Source of the DNA: Sphingomonas leidyi
Lineage (GTDB): Bacteria; Pseudomonadota; Alphaproteobacteria; Sphingomonadales; Sphingomonadaceae
Assembly (NCBI RefSeq): GCF_011761945.1
Contig: NZ_JAASQV010000002.1
Location: 930,001 to 994,000 of the forward strand
Length of the DNA stretch: 64,000 bases
Direction: 5' to 3'
The position numbers and the translations under genes were made by a program. Shown here piece by piece: positions 1 to 7,857 of this stretch. Below the pieces are notes generated by a model. That model was not told the DNA's origin, did no database searches, and saw nothing but the letters and a program-made list of their open reading frames with translations. Numbering within the stretch: position 1 is the stretch's first letter; each line of letters begins with the position of its first letter.

Positions 1-72
1 GGCCGCGACGAGGCGGCGCTGTGCCGGCTCGTCGTCGATCAGCATCAGGAGGCGCTGGCCGTTGCGCGTCAT
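1..72 (-). CDS. Response regulator, N-terminal fragment
   Basis: The window opens inside a gene on the minus strand. Its first 24 codons start at ATG 72 and read MTRNGQRLLMLIDDEPAQRR and then LVAA. The hydrophobic strand followed by IDDEP is the beta1 and acidic pocket of a CheY-like receiver domain. In sphingomonads a similar N-terminus belongs to sigma-54-type response regulators, but the output domain lies outside the window, so that class is only inferred. It diverges from the cytochrome oxidase/transhydrogenase operon, and the 153-bp gap must hold both promoters. Confidence 0.6.
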   Translation of the reverse strand, partial: MTRNGQRLLMLIDDEPAQRRLVAA

Positions 73-225
73 CGCTCTTTCTGTCCCCAATGTCCCGTTT
101 CAGGGCGTCACTCATAGAACGGATGGGTAAAGGCGGGCTTAAGCCTGACGTAGCGGCACGAGGGTTGAGCGGGTGGAGGGGCGGAGCTAAGGTCAGGCCA
201 ATTCACGTTTCAAGGGGAGAGACGA

Positions 226-366
226 ATGGTCGATACGGTCGACAGCGCCGAACAGCTCAAGGCGCACGAGCAGACCTGGAATGGTTTCAAGGCGATGATG
301 TTCTGGGGCACGATCGGCGTGGCCCTGATCGCCGCCCTCGTCGTCTTCCTGATCTCCGCCAAGTGA
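226..366 (+). CDS. aa3-type cytochrome c oxidase subunit IV
   Basis: A 46-residue protein starting MVDTVDSAEQLKAHEQTWNG. A soluble N-terminus with an EQTWxGF motif is followed by one transmembrane helix (about residues 26-43) and a short cytoplasmic AK end. This matches the small subunit IV of bacterial aa3 oxidases (COX4_pro_2 family), which binds in the inner membrane beside subunits I-III. AAGGGGAGA lies just upstream as a ribosome-binding site. The stop overlaps the GTG of pntAA as GTGA, so the two are probably translationally coupled. This neighbour arrangement is common in sphingomonads. Confidence 0.85.
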   Translation: MVDTVDSAEQLKAHEQTWNGFKAMMFWGTIGVALIAALVVFLISAK

Positions 367-1481
367 AGATCGCGGTCCTGAAGGAGGCCGCCGCCGGCGA
401 GCGGCGCGTCTCCGCGACTCCGGAAACGGTGAAGAAGTTCGTCGCGCTGGGTGCCGAAGTGGCCGTCGAGGCAAATGCGGGCCTGGACGCCTCGATCGCC
501 GACCAGGCCTATGCCGACATGGGCGCCGCCATCGGCGACCGTGCGGGGACGCTGAAGGACGCCGACATCGTGCTGGGCGTGCAGGGCCCCGATCCGGCGA
601 GCCTGAAGGGCGCGAAGCCGGGGGCGTGGATCGTCGCGGGCCTCAATCCCTTTGGCGAGCGTGCCCGCGTCGATGCCTATGCCAGCGGCGGGTTCGAGGC
701 GCTGGCGATGGAGTTCATGCCGCGCATCACGCGCGCCCAGTCGATGGACATCCTGTCCTCGCAGTCGAACCTGTCGGGCTACAAGGCGGTGCTCGATGCG
801 GCGGCCGAATATGGCCGCGCCTTCCCGATGATGATGACCGCGGCGGGCACCGTCTCCGCCGCCAAGGCCTTCGTGATGGGCGTTGGCGTGGCGGGGCTGC
901 AGGCGATCGCCACCGCGCGGCGCCTCGGCGCCCAGGTCTCGGCCACCGACGTGCGCGCCGCGACCAGGGAGCAGATCCTCTCGCTCGGCGCCAAGCCGAT
1001 CTTCGTCGAAGCGGTGCAGGGCATCGAGGGCGAAGGCGCCGGCGGCTATGCCACCGAGATGAGCGACGAGTACAAGGCCGCCCAGGCCGAGCTGGTCTCC
1101 GCACACATTGCCAAGCAGGACATCGTGATCACCACCGCGCTGATCCCCGGCCGGGCCGCACCGCGCCTGATCAGCGACGCGCAGATCGCCAGCATGAAGC
1201 CGGGCAGCGTGATCGTCGACCTCGCGGTCGAGGCCGGCGGCAATGTCGAGGGTGCCGTGGCCGGCGAGATCGTCGAGCGGCACGGCGTGAAGATTGTCGG
1301 GCACCGCAACGTGCCCTCGCGCCTCGCCGCCGATGCCTCGGCGCTGTTCGCGCGCAACCTGTTCAACTTCCTCTCGGCCTTCTGGGACAAGGAGCAGGGC
1401 AAGCCCGTGCTCGACGAGGAGATCGGCAACGCCATCCGCCTGACCCAGGGCGGCAAGGTGGTGCACGAGAGGCTGCTGTAG
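363..1481 (+). CDS. pntAA: NAD(P) transhydrogenase subunit alpha part 1
   Basis: A 372-residue soluble NAD(H)-binding domain I of proton-translocating transhydrogenase. It begins MKIAVLKEAAAGERRVSATP with a GTG start that overlaps the upstream stop. It contains the conserved alanine dehydrogenase/PntA N-terminal fold, an SYL-type region near QSNLSGYKA, and a Rossmann segment around GVGVAGLQAIATARRLGA (about residue 180). It ends after VVHERLL, where a split alpha subunit is expected to end. With PntAB and PntB it couples proton import to NADPH formation. pntAB normally follows directly. Here the two are separated by about 450 bp of inserted DNA. Confidence 0.95.
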   Translation: MKIAVLKEAAAGERRVSATPETVKKFVALGAEVAVEANAGLDASIADQAYADMGAAIGDRAGTLKDADIVLGVQGPDPASLKGAKPGAWIVAGLNPFGERARVDAYASGGFEALAMEFMPRITRAQSMDILSSQSNLSGYKAVLDAAAEYGRAFPMMMTAAGTVSAAKAFVMGVGVAGLQAIATARRLGAQVSATDVRAATREQILSLGAKPIFVEAVQGIEGEGAGGYATEMSDEYKAAQAELVSAHIAKQDIVITTALIPGRAAPRLISDAQIASMKPGSVIVDLAVEAGGNVEGAVAGEIVERHGVKIVGHRNVPSRLAADASALFARNLFNFLSAFWDKEQGKPVLDEEIGNAIRLTQGGKVVHERLL

Positions 1482-1482
1482 A

Positions 1483-1530
1483 ATTCCTCCCCGGAACGGG
1501 GAGGGGGACCGCCGAAGGCGGTGGAGGGGG
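1483..1530 (+). repeat. Left terminal inverted repeat of DUF559 unit
   Basis: The outer 25-28 bases match the reverse complement of the right end without mismatch. Inside is a separate hairpin, ACCGCC-GAA-GGCGGT at 1508-1522, followed by GGAGGGGG. The outer part also contains a small palindrome, CCCCGGAACGGGG. Nested hairpins of this kind resemble REP/BIME-type repeats. Confidence 0.8.
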
Positions 1531-1540
1531 AGGGAGGCAA

Positions 1541-1930
1541 ATGCTGAGGCCCGAGGTTTCCACCGCGCGGAGGCTAAGACGGGAGATGCAGCTCCCCGAA
1601 GTGCTGCTCTGGCAGGCGCTTCGCGGGGCGAAGACCGGGATCAAGTTTCGCCGGCAACATCCGGTAGGTCCCCATGTAGTGGATTTCTTCGCGCGTGAGC
1701 CTTCGTTGATCATCGAAGTCGATGGCGAGGCGCACGAACGAGGAAATCGGCCAGAGCGTGACGAATTGCGTGACCGATTTTTGAACGAGAACGGGTACAG
1801 GGTAATGCGGGTGCGTGCAGTAGATGTGCTGCAAGACTTGGGAGCGGTCGTTTCGTCGATCATCTTCCTTGCCGAACGCCCCCTCCACCATGCTTCGCAT
1901 GGTCCCCCTCCCCGTTCCGGGGAGGAATGA
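1541..1930 (+). CDS. DUF559 domain endonuclease-like protein
   Basis: A 129-residue protein with the DUF559 fold of the PD-(D/E)XK/Vsr-like nuclease superfamily. It has an N-terminal RxMQLPEVLLWQALR helix, an FRRQHPVGPHVVDFF strand (D48) and an IIEVDGEAHE strand (E59, D61), the expected acidic active-site pattern. Family members are usually 110-130 aa, so it is full length. AGGGAGG lies 3 bases before ATG 1541. The last 16 residues (from about 114) are translated from the right inverted repeat, so gene and repeat are physically fused. Substrate and role are unknown. DUF559 genes are often found as solitary genes with flanking repeats. Confidence 0.8.
   Translation: MLRPEVSTARRLRREMQLPEVLLWQALRGAKTGIKFRRQHPVGPHVVDFFAREPSLIIEVDGEAHERGNRPERDELRDRFLNENGYRVMRVRAVDVLQDLGAVVSSIIFLAERPLHHASHGPPPRSGEE
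1879..1928 (-). repeat. Right terminal inverted repeat of DUF559 unit
   Basis: The reverse complement of the left end in its outer 28 bases. The inner hairpin has a different sequence (ACCATGC-GAA-GCATGGT) that keeps the GAA loop and the pairing. Base changes that preserve the stem suggest selection on structure. The end of this repeat, CCGGGGAGGAAT, lies 6-13 bases before the GTG of pntAB and supplies its Shine-Dalgarno sequence. Confidence 0.8.
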
Positions 1931-1933
1931 TAA

Positions 1934-2212
1934 GTGGACTTCATCTCGATCCTGTCGATCTTCGTGCTGGCGTGCTTCGTCGGCTATTACGTGGTCTGGT
2001 CGGTCACGCCGGCGCTGCACACGCCGCTGATGGCGGTGACCAACGCCATTTCCTCGGTGATCATCGTCGGCGCGCTGATCGCGTCGGCGGCCTCGGGCGC
2101 GGAGATCGCCAAATGGCTCGGCCTGGTCGCCGTGGCGCTGGCATCCGTGAACATCTTCGGCGGCTTCGCCGTCACCGAGCGCATGCTCGCCATGTACAAG
2201 AAGAAGGGCTGA
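1934..2212 (+). CDS. pntAB: NAD(P) transhydrogenase subunit alpha part 2
   Basis: A 92-residue membrane protein of three hydrophobic helices, beginning MDFISILSIFVLACFVGYYV and ending MLAMYKKKG. This is the membrane part of the alpha subunit (domain II) in organisms with a split PntA. With PntB it forms the proton channel in the inner membrane. The GTG start is 5 bases after the end of the inserted DUF559 unit and uses a GGGGAGGA ribosome-binding site contributed by that unit's inverted repeat. The stop is 3 bases before pntB. Confidence 0.95.
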   Translation: MDFISILSIFVLACFVGYYVVWSVTPALHTPLMAVTNAISSVIIVGALIASAASGAEIAKWLGLVAVALASVNIFGGFAVTERMLAMYKKKG

Positions 2213-2215
2213 GCC

Positions 2216-3628
2216 ATGCATGAGGGGGCACCTGTCAATCCCTGGGTGGCGCTGGCCTATCTGGTCGCCGGCATCTGCTTCATCCTCGCGCTGCGCGGGC
2301 TCTCCAGCCCGGCGAGCAGCCGGCGGGGCAACCGGCTGGGCATGCTCGGCATGGCCATCGCCGTCGTCACCACCCTGATCACGCACGAGATCGCCAGCCC
2401 GATCGAGCTGGGCGCGGCGATCGCGATCGGCGGCGCGATCGGCTTCGTCACCGCGCGGAGGATCGCGATGACCGCGATGCCGCAGCTCGTCGCCGCCTTC
2501 CACTCGCTGGTCGGCATGGCGGCGGTGCTGGTCGCCGCGGCGGCGTTCCTCAATCCGGGCGCGTTCGGCATCCTGGGCGCGGACGGCGAGATCCTCAGCG
2601 TCAGCCGGATCGAGATGGGGCTGGGCGTCGCGATCGGCGCGATCACCTTCTCGGGATCGGTGATCGCCTTCCTCAAGCTCAACGGCAACATGTCGGGCAA
2701 GCCGATCCTGCTGCCCGGCCGGCACGTCATCAACCTGGGCGTGCTTGCCGGCATCCTCGGCCTGATCGCCTATTTCGTGACCGACCAGAGCCCCTGGGTG
2801 TTCTGGACCGTCACTGCGCTCAGCTTCGTCATCGGCTTCCTGCTGATCGTGCCGATCGGCGGCGCGGACATGCCGGTGGTCGTCTCGATGCTCAATTCCT
2901 ATTCGGGCTGGGCGGCGGCGGCGATGGGCTTCACGCTGCACAACAGCGCGATGATCATCACCGGCGCGCTGGTCGGCAGCTCGGGCGCGATCCTCAGCTA
3001 CATCATGTGCCGCGCGATGAACCGCAGCTTCCTCAGCGTGATCGCCGGCGGCTTCGGCGCCACCGATGGCGGCGGCGCGGCGGGCCAGGCGATCGACCGG
3101 CCGTGGAAGCGCGGCTCGGCCGAGGACGCGGCCTTCCTGATGAGCCAGGCCGAGCAGGTGATCATCGTGCCGGGCTATGGCATGGCGGTCGCCCAGGCGC
3201 AGCATGCGCTGCGCGAGATGGCCGACAAGCTCAAGGAGCATGGCGTCCGGGTGAAATATGCGATCCATCCGGTCGCGGGGCGCATGCCGGGCCATATGAA
3301 CGTGCTGCTGGCCGAGGCGAACGTGCCCTATGACGAAGTCTTCGAGCTGGAGGACATCAACTCGGAATTCGCCCAGACCGACGTCGCCTTCGTGATCGGC
3401 GCCAACGATGTGACCAATCCGGCGGCGAAGACCGACAAGTCCTCGCCGATCTACGGCATGCCGGTGCTCGACGTCGAAAAGGCCAAGACGGTACTCTTCA
3501 TCAAGCGTTCGATGGGCGGCGTGGGCTATGCGGGTGTCGACAACGAGCTGTTCTACCGCGACAATACCATGATGCTGCTGGCAGACGCGAAGAAGATGGT
3601 CGAGGAGATCGTGAAGAGCCTCGACTGA
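2216..3628 (+). CDS. pntB: NAD(P) transhydrogenase subunit beta
   Basis: A 470-residue protein. The N-terminal two thirds are membrane helices (domain II), including a GHxxxxxxG-like region and a polytopic segment to about residue 270. The C-terminal NADP(H)-binding domain III has VPGYGMAVAQAQHALREMAD, HPVAGRMPGHMNVLLAEA and IGANDVTNPAAK, all hallmarks of PntB. It completes the proton-translocating transhydrogenase. The length is normal. The start ATG follows the pntAB stop by 3 bases. Confidence 0.95.
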   Translation: MHEGAPVNPWVALAYLVAGICFILALRGLSSPASSRRGNRLGMLGMAIAVVTTLITHEIASPIELGAAIAIGGAIGFVTARRIAMTAMPQLVAAFHSLVGMAAVLVAAAAFLNPGAFGILGADGEILSVSRIEMGLGVAIGAITFSGSVIAFLKLNGNMSGKPILLPGRHVINLGVLAGILGLIAYFVTDQSPWVFWTVTALSFVIGFLLIVPIGGADMPVVVSMLNSYSGWAAAAMGFTLHNSAMIITGALVGSSGAILSYIMCRAMNRSFLSVIAGGFGATDGGGAAGQAIDRPWKRGSAEDAAFLMSQAEQVIIVPGYGMAVAQAQHALREMADKLKEHGVRVKYAIHPVAGRMPGHMNVLLAEANVPYDEVFELEDINSEFAQTDVAFVIGANDVTNPAAKTDKSSPIYGMPVLDVEKAKTVLFIKRSMGGVGYAGVDNELFYRDNTMMLLADAKKMVEEIVKSLD

Positions 3629-3651
3629 CGGCGGCGAACGGGGAGATTGTG

Positions 3652-4584
3652 ATGGCGAGCGTGGGTTCGATTCTGGGCGGTGCGTTCGGGCTGTTGCGCG
3701 AGCGGCCGGGTGCGGTGGTGATCTGGGCCGTTACCTATTGCGTCGGCTCGCTGGCCATTTCGCTGATCATGGGCCTGTTGATGTTCGGCACGGTGATGCC
3801 GGCCAGCGCCGATGCCGGGGCGGCGCTCTCGGTCTGGGCGGGCCCGATGTTCAGCCTGATGCTGCTCCTCTATCTCTGCCTGCTGCTGCTCGTCGTGGTG
3901 CTGATGAACGCGGTGTTCCGCGCGATGCTGCGGCCACAGGAGGGCGGCTTCGCCTTCATGCGGCTCGGCATGGACGAGTTCCGGATGCTCGGGCTGGTGG
4001 TCCTGGTCTGTGTCGGCGTCTTCGCCGCGGTGCTGATCGGCGAGTTGCTGTTGCTGCTGCTGATCACGATCATCGGCTTCGCGCTGGGAACGGGGGCGAT
4101 CGCCGGCGCGATCTCGGTCGTGCTCGCCTTGGCCTTTCTCTGCGCCATGGTCTGGCTGGAGGTCCGCATCTCGCTGATCTTCCCGCTGAGCTTCCACCGC
4201 CGCCGGATGAGCCTGGACGCCGCCTGGGAGCTGACGCGCGGCCGCTTCTGGCTGCTCTTCGCTTGTTATTTCCTGATCGGGCTGATCTTCGCCGTCGCCA
4301 CCGGCATCGTGATGTGGGCGGTGATGGGCGAGTATTTCGTCGCGCTGATCCAGGCCAATGGCGACCAGGAGCAGATGCGCCTGGCGGCCGAGGCGTTCGC
4401 TGCCAAACAGTTCGCCATGCCGCTCGCCGCCAAGATCCTGTTCGGCGTGGTGGGGGCGGTGTTCTTCGCGGTGGGGCTGGCGCTGGGGCCGGGCCTGCTC
4501 GCCAGCGCCACCCGCGAGCTTCTTGGCGACGAGAGCGAAGCCGCGGTGTTTGCAGCCGAATCCGACGGATCAGTCATGGACTGA
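3652..4584 (+). CDS. Integral membrane protein, function unknown
   Basis: A 310-residue polytopic protein with about six hydrophobic helices and an acidic C-terminus (ESDGSVMD). It begins MASVGSILGGAFGLLRERPG, a pattern seen in membrane proteins whose N-terminal amphipathic helix precedes paired transmembrane segments. Only 23 bp separate it from pntB, so it may be the last gene of that operon. A GTG directly before the ATG is an alternative start. I recognise no catalytic motif. Confidence 0.7.
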   Translation: MASVGSILGGAFGLLRERPGAVVIWAVTYCVGSLAISLIMGLLMFGTVMPASADAGAALSVWAGPMFSLMLLLYLCLLLLVVVLMNAVFRAMLRPQEGGFAFMRLGMDEFRMLGLVVLVCVGVFAAVLIGELLLLLLITIIGFALGTGAIAGAISVVLALAFLCAMVWLEVRISLIFPLSFHRRRMSLDAAWELTRGRFWLLFACYFLIGLIFAVATGIVMWAVMGEYFVALIQANGDQEQMRLAAEAFAAKQFAMPLAAKILFGVVGAVFFAVGLALGPGLLASATRELLGDESEAAVFAAESDGSVMD

Positions 4585-4590
4585 TTCGGA
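4561..4590 (+). terminator. Possible terminator stem-loop at operon end
   Basis: The 7-bp perfect stem ATCAGTC-ATG-GACTGAT is extended outward by TCCGA/TCGGA after a small bulge. It overlaps the stop of the membrane protein gene. No T-tract follows, so it may act as an mRNA 3' stabiliser rather than an intrinsic terminator. Confidence 0.35.
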
Positions 4591-4711
4591 ACGGACGGGC
4601 AATGAATCCTGCGCCCGTCCGCGCCGCGCCATCAGAACCGGAATGGAGCGGACAGAGCATCCGTTTCGGAGGTTGGGCCTCTCCGGCGCATGGAGCGACT
4701 CCGAGAGGGCG

Positions 4712-5677
4712 ATGACGAATCTTTCCGCGGCCCCCGAACTGATCGGCGCGCCCTATGCCCTGGCCGTCAACGCGGTGCTGATCGCGGAGGCGGCGGGCGC
4801 GGACGTGGACGCGGCGTTCGCCGCGCTCGGGATCCGGGTGCGGGATCGGGCCGATTTCGCGGCTGCGGCGCCCTTGCTGGACTCGGCCCGGCTCGATCTC
4901 GTCCTGCTCGACGCCCGGGCCAGCGGCGCGGCCGTGCCGGCGCCCCTGCTCGATCGCCTGGCGATGTGCGGCTTGGAGGATGGGCCTGCGCTGGTCGCCA
5001 TCTTTCCGGCCGACCAGATCGACCTTGCCGGCGCGCTGCTGGGGGCGCCGCGCGCTCAGCTCCTCTGCGATCCGGGAGCCGGCGAGCTGCTGGCCGCGCT
5101 GTTGGGTGTCGTCGCCGGGGGAGAGGCGGCGGCGCGGCTTTCCTTGGCGGACGTCACGCGCGATTCCGAGGCCGTGCGCCTGCGCCGGCTCAACGACGAA
5201 GTGGCGCGCATCGCCGATATCCTTGCGCGCCTGACCCGGGGCGAGTTTGCGGAGGAAGACGAGATCGAGCGCCGCGCCGGCATCCGGGCGCCCGACATGG
5301 AGTATCGCGGGCCCGACGAGCCCATGCCCGAGATCGCCGCCGCCGAGATCCGTGCGGTCATCCGCGCGCGCCGGCTGCGCGCCCAGTATTTCGCATCCGA
5401 CCTGTTCGCCGACCCCGCCTGGGACATGCTGCTGGACCTGTTCGCCGCCGGGCTCGAGCGGCGGCGCGTATCGGTATCCAGCCTGTGCATCGCTGCGGCG
5501 GTTCCGCCGACCACGGCGTTGCGCTGGATCGGCACGATGCACGATGCCGGCCTGTTTCGCCGCGAGGCCGATCCCGGCGACCGGCGCCGCGCCTATATCG
5601 TGTTGAGCGAGAAGGCGCAGCAAGGCATGCGCAGCTATGTGGGCGCCGTACGCCGGGCGGGGTTGAGTCTCGTTTGA
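4712..5677 (+). CDS. MarR-type winged-helix regulator with degenerate receiver-like N-terminus
   Basis: A 321-residue protein. The first ~140 residues look like a degenerate receiver or nucleotide-binding alpha/beta domain (LDLVLLDARASG, LVAIFPAD). A middle helical segment contains RLRRLNDEVARIADILARL. The C-terminal ~100 residues are a winged-helix domain (VSVSSLCIAAAVPPTTALRW, then GLFRREADPGDRRRAYIVLS), the helix-turn-helix and wing of MarR-like proteins. Proteins with this organisation are common in sphingomonads. No effector is known to me. The ATG at 4712 follows a GAGAGGG ribosome-binding site. The gene is monocistronic, just upstream of tRNA-Val. Confidence 0.75.
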   Translation: MTNLSAAPELIGAPYALAVNAVLIAEAAGADVDAAFAALGIRVRDRADFAAAAPLLDSARLDLVLLDARASGAAVPAPLLDRLAMCGLEDGPALVAIFPADQIDLAGALLGAPRAQLLCDPGAGELLAALLGVVAGGEAAARLSLADVTRDSEAVRLRRLNDEVARIADILARLTRGEFAEEDEIERRAGIRAPDMEYRGPDEPMPEIAAAEIRAVIRARRLRAQYFASDLFADPAWDMLLDLFAAGLERRRVSVSSLCIAAAVPPTTALRWIGTMHDAGLFRREADPGDRRRAYIVLSEKAQQGMRSYVGAVRRAGLSLV

Positions 5678-5732
5678 GGGCTTGCTCCAGCGCTCCGGCT
5701 TTGGCATCGGATCAGGACCGGCATCGTGCCCG

Positions 5733-5808
5733 GGGCGCTTAGCTCAGTTGGTAGAGCATCTCGTTTACACCGAGAGGGTCGGCGGTTCGAGCCCGTCAGC
5801 GCCCACCA
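5733..5808 (+). tRNA. tRNA-Val (anticodon TAC)
   Basis: A complete cloverleaf. The acceptor stem GGGCGCT pairs with AGCGCCC, and the D-arm begins TTAGCTCAGTTGGTAGAG. The anticodon stem TCTCG/CGAGA carries the loop TTTACAC, giving anticodon TAC. The T-arm is GGCGGTTCGAGCCCGTC. The CCA is encoded (5806-5808). Accessory DNA with a broken integrase starts within about 1.2 kb downstream, so this tRNA may once have been an integration site, but I saw no repeat of its 3' end elsewhere in the window. Confidence 0.95.
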
Positions 5809-6009
5809 TTTCCCACCGGTTTGTTGAGCCCGGATAAAAGTGCCTCATCCGTGAAATAAGACTGCCTCAACGCAGGCCATGCGAGGGCGCCGGTCGGCCG
5901 CTAAGCGCCCCAATCTCGGTCGGTCGCCTTGGCCGCTTCTGGTCCCGAAAGCCGTCATTCGTTCGGACGATCATCGAACGGCAGCTACCGGCTGGAATGC
6001 GGTCGTTCG

Positions 6010-6219
6010 TCAGTCGTCCATTTCAAGGCGTATGCAAGCGCGGAACCTACCCCCCTCAGCATCCTGTCGATGCCAAATCTCGACCACTTTGTGATGCACG
6101 AAATAACCAGGCGGTGTGTCTCGGGCCAGATACTCACCGAGGCGAGGCAGGAAATCGAACTCTGCTGTGAAAAGCGGCTCTAAGGCGTCCTTGTCGCCGA
6201 AGGCTTCTACGATTGGCAT
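6010..6219 (-). CDS. Small hypothetical protein
   Basis: A 69-residue ORF starting MPIVEAFGDKDALEPLFTAE. It is rich in acidic and aromatic residues and has no membrane segment or recognised motif. Composition and codon use look coding. It sits among remnants of Rhs toxin-immunity modules, all on the same strand, so it could be a small immunity gene or the end of one. That is inference from position only. Confidence 0.4.
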   Translation of the reverse strand: MPIVEAFGDKDALEPLFTAEFDFLPRLGEYLARDTPPGYFVHHKVVEIWHRQDAEGGRFRACIRLEMDD

Positions 6220-6357
6220 GGCAGAATGCTACGCCGGGATGTCGATGTCCGCAATTAGGGTGGTTGCCGCCGGGCGGCTTTCAGAGCCGGAAATTTCAGC
6301 TGGAACGACGGAGATTGGCTGGAAGGCAGAACGGCGGGATTCCCTTCAAAATAGACG

Positions 6358-6798
6358 TCATCTTCCGTTCAGCGTGGCCTCGTCAGCTTCTCGATCCATC
6401 AGGCGTGCAATATCTGCGCGGAAGGCGTCGAGATCAGGGTAGTTAGTTGTGAAACAGCCGCGCGTGCGGTTGTCGGGCTCGTGATAATCGGCCACCTCAA
6501 ATCGAACATTGAGATCGCCGCGGTTGTTGGCCGGCGCTATCTCGATCTTAAGCCTCAGATCGGCTCCTTCCTGCATGCCAAAGCCCCATTGCGCGACGAT
6601 CGGACGATCCGTCGCAATAGGGAAAACACTCAGCGCTTCGCCGAACTCCTTGACGTCCTGCCATTGAACCCAAAAGCCACCATCACCTGAAAGGCGGTCT
6701 GCCTGCACTTGGACGGCAAGCCAACCGAAGTCGTCCCTCGGTTTCTTGGGATCGAAGAAGCTGGCGTCGTACTGGTAGCGAAGGGTGAGCTTGCTCAT
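6358..6798 (-). CDS. Hypothetical protein, possible WapI-like immunity protein
   Basis: 146 residues if translation starts at MSKLTLRYQYDASFFDPKKP (6798). An upstream in-frame extension to 6900 looks non-coding. The order of features (DDFGWLAVQVQAD, a WVQWQDVKEFGEAL segment, alternating beta strands, then a C-terminal helix DLDAFRADIARLM) resembles small immunity proteins of the WapI type encoded beside Rhs toxins. I cannot confirm membership from sequence alone. It lies in the tail of a run of displaced Rhs modules, which supports an immunity role. Confidence 0.5.
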   Translation of the reverse strand: MSKLTLRYQYDASFFDPKKPRDDFGWLAVQVQADRLSGDGGFWVQWQDVKEFGEALSVFPIATDRPIVAQWGFGMQEGADLRLKIEIAPANNRGDLNVRFEVADYHEPDNRTRGCFTTNYPDLDAFRADIARLMDREADEATLNGR

Positions 6799-6957
6799 CC
6801 TCCCTGTTCGCACCCCCCGGCAATGTCTGCAATCGGGACTCCGGGAACCAGGCTGAAATGGTCGATATTTGAGGCGCATGCCGCCCCTGGCCTTCTGCAA
6901 GGGTGGCCGACTTCGACGCGTTCATCGGATGCCAATTACGGCCGCTGGAGATGAACG

Positions 6958-7441
6958 ATGGGACATTCACACCTCGATCCCGCATTCCACCACCGGCCTG
7001 CGTGGAACGCCGGCAAGATGATCGGCACCAAACGCCCGCTGACGCAGAAGCAGATCTGGGCAGTCCGGTTCTTTCTCGACCGCGAAGGGAGGCTGCGTGA
7101 TCGGGCGCTGTTCGATCTCGCGCTCGATGGCAAGCTGCGCGGATGCGATCTGGTCAAGATCAAGATAGGCGATCTTGGTTTCTGGAGTTGATGTGAGGAC
7201 CAGGTCGACCGTGATCCAGAAGAAGACCGGCCGGCCGGTGCAATTCGAACTGACGGCGGGCGTGCGCGCGAGCCTCGCTGCATGGCTGGAACGTCGTGGA
7301 ACCCCTCTTGGTCGACGTCAGCCATTCCTGCCAGGGCACGCTGGGCGCCGCAAAATTCACTCTCGGACTGCCCCTCGTCGTTGAGGATGGCACACAACCG
7401 ATCGGTGACCGGCGCTATGACGCTGGTGGCGCCGCGCAGAT
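6958..7441 (+). pseudogene. Broken tyrosine recombinase (integrase) gene
   Basis: The N-terminal ~73 codons (MGHSHLDPAFHHRPAWNAGK onward) match a compact alphaproteobacterial integrase family that carries LRDRALFDLALDGKLRGCDL followed by VKIKIGDL. At about 7174 one extra base shifts the frame, and coding resumes as LVSGVDVRTRSTVIQKKTGR, reaching AAWLERRG near 7300. After that, only weak traces of the catalytic half remain in other frames. The similarity stops where the Rhs core repeat starts (7442). The RxxR/H-Y catalytic residues are not intact, so the gene is dead. The minus-strand ORF covering it is an accidental antisense extension of the Rhs fragment. Confidence 0.75.
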
Positions 7442-7835
7442 AGGCGCGCAGCTCGTCCCGTGAGGGGGCGATGGCGCCTACATCCGGAGTTGGACCATCA
7501 GCGACATCGAGAACAACGGCGGCGGCCGTAACGACGTTGATCGCCGCACCCACGGGATCATCCTTGATTTGCCTAGCGACTTCCCGGTTCTGTGCGACAA
7601 TGGGCATGATCGGCACAGTTTGATTGCCATCGGGGTCCCGTCCATTGACCGGATCATTCCCGACATAGGCATAGAGATTGGCCTGATCGTCATACCCGAT
7701 CGGATCGGTCTGGAGGAACCGGCCTAGCGTCGGCGAGTAGATGCGGGCCTTGTAATAGTACATCCCCAGCTCGGGGATCCACGCCTGGCCGGTATATTGG
7801 AAGCGTCCATCCTGACCGGCACCGGGAATTCCATA
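7442..7835 (-). pseudogene. Detached Rhs core 3' end (repeat copy A)
   Basis: A 394-bp near-copy of 9674-10065 inside the complete rhs gene. It encodes the terminal Rhs core signature (TGQAWIPELGMYYYKARIYS, then GRFLQTDPIGYDDQANLYAY) and the start of the variable C-terminus (PTPDVGAIA). A GG insertion near 7466 shifts the frame relative to the intact copy. It has no N-terminal part and no start. On its 5' side is a CPCC-type immunity gene and on its 3' side the integrase remnant. It is a leftover from recombination at the conserved core, the process by which rhs genes acquire new toxin ends. Confidence 0.8.
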
Positions 7836-7857
7836 CCTGCGCCACCTCGCTGATAGA

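Larger units (their letters stand above)
1483..1928. mobile_element. DUF559 gene bounded by terminal inverted repeats
   Basis: A 446-bp unit lies exactly between pntAA and pntAB. Its ends are inverted copies of a ~48-bp sequence beginning ATTCCTCCCCGGAACGGGGA, and its only gene encodes a DUF559 endonuclease-like protein. The bases GA occur just outside both ends (1481-1482 and 1929-1930), which could be a 2-bp target duplication. Seen: the inverted repeats, the single gene, and the interruption of an operon that is normally contiguous. Inferred: that the unit moves or was moved as a whole. No transposase is present, so if it is mobile it either uses the DUF559 protein or is moved in trans. 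Confidence 0.6.
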
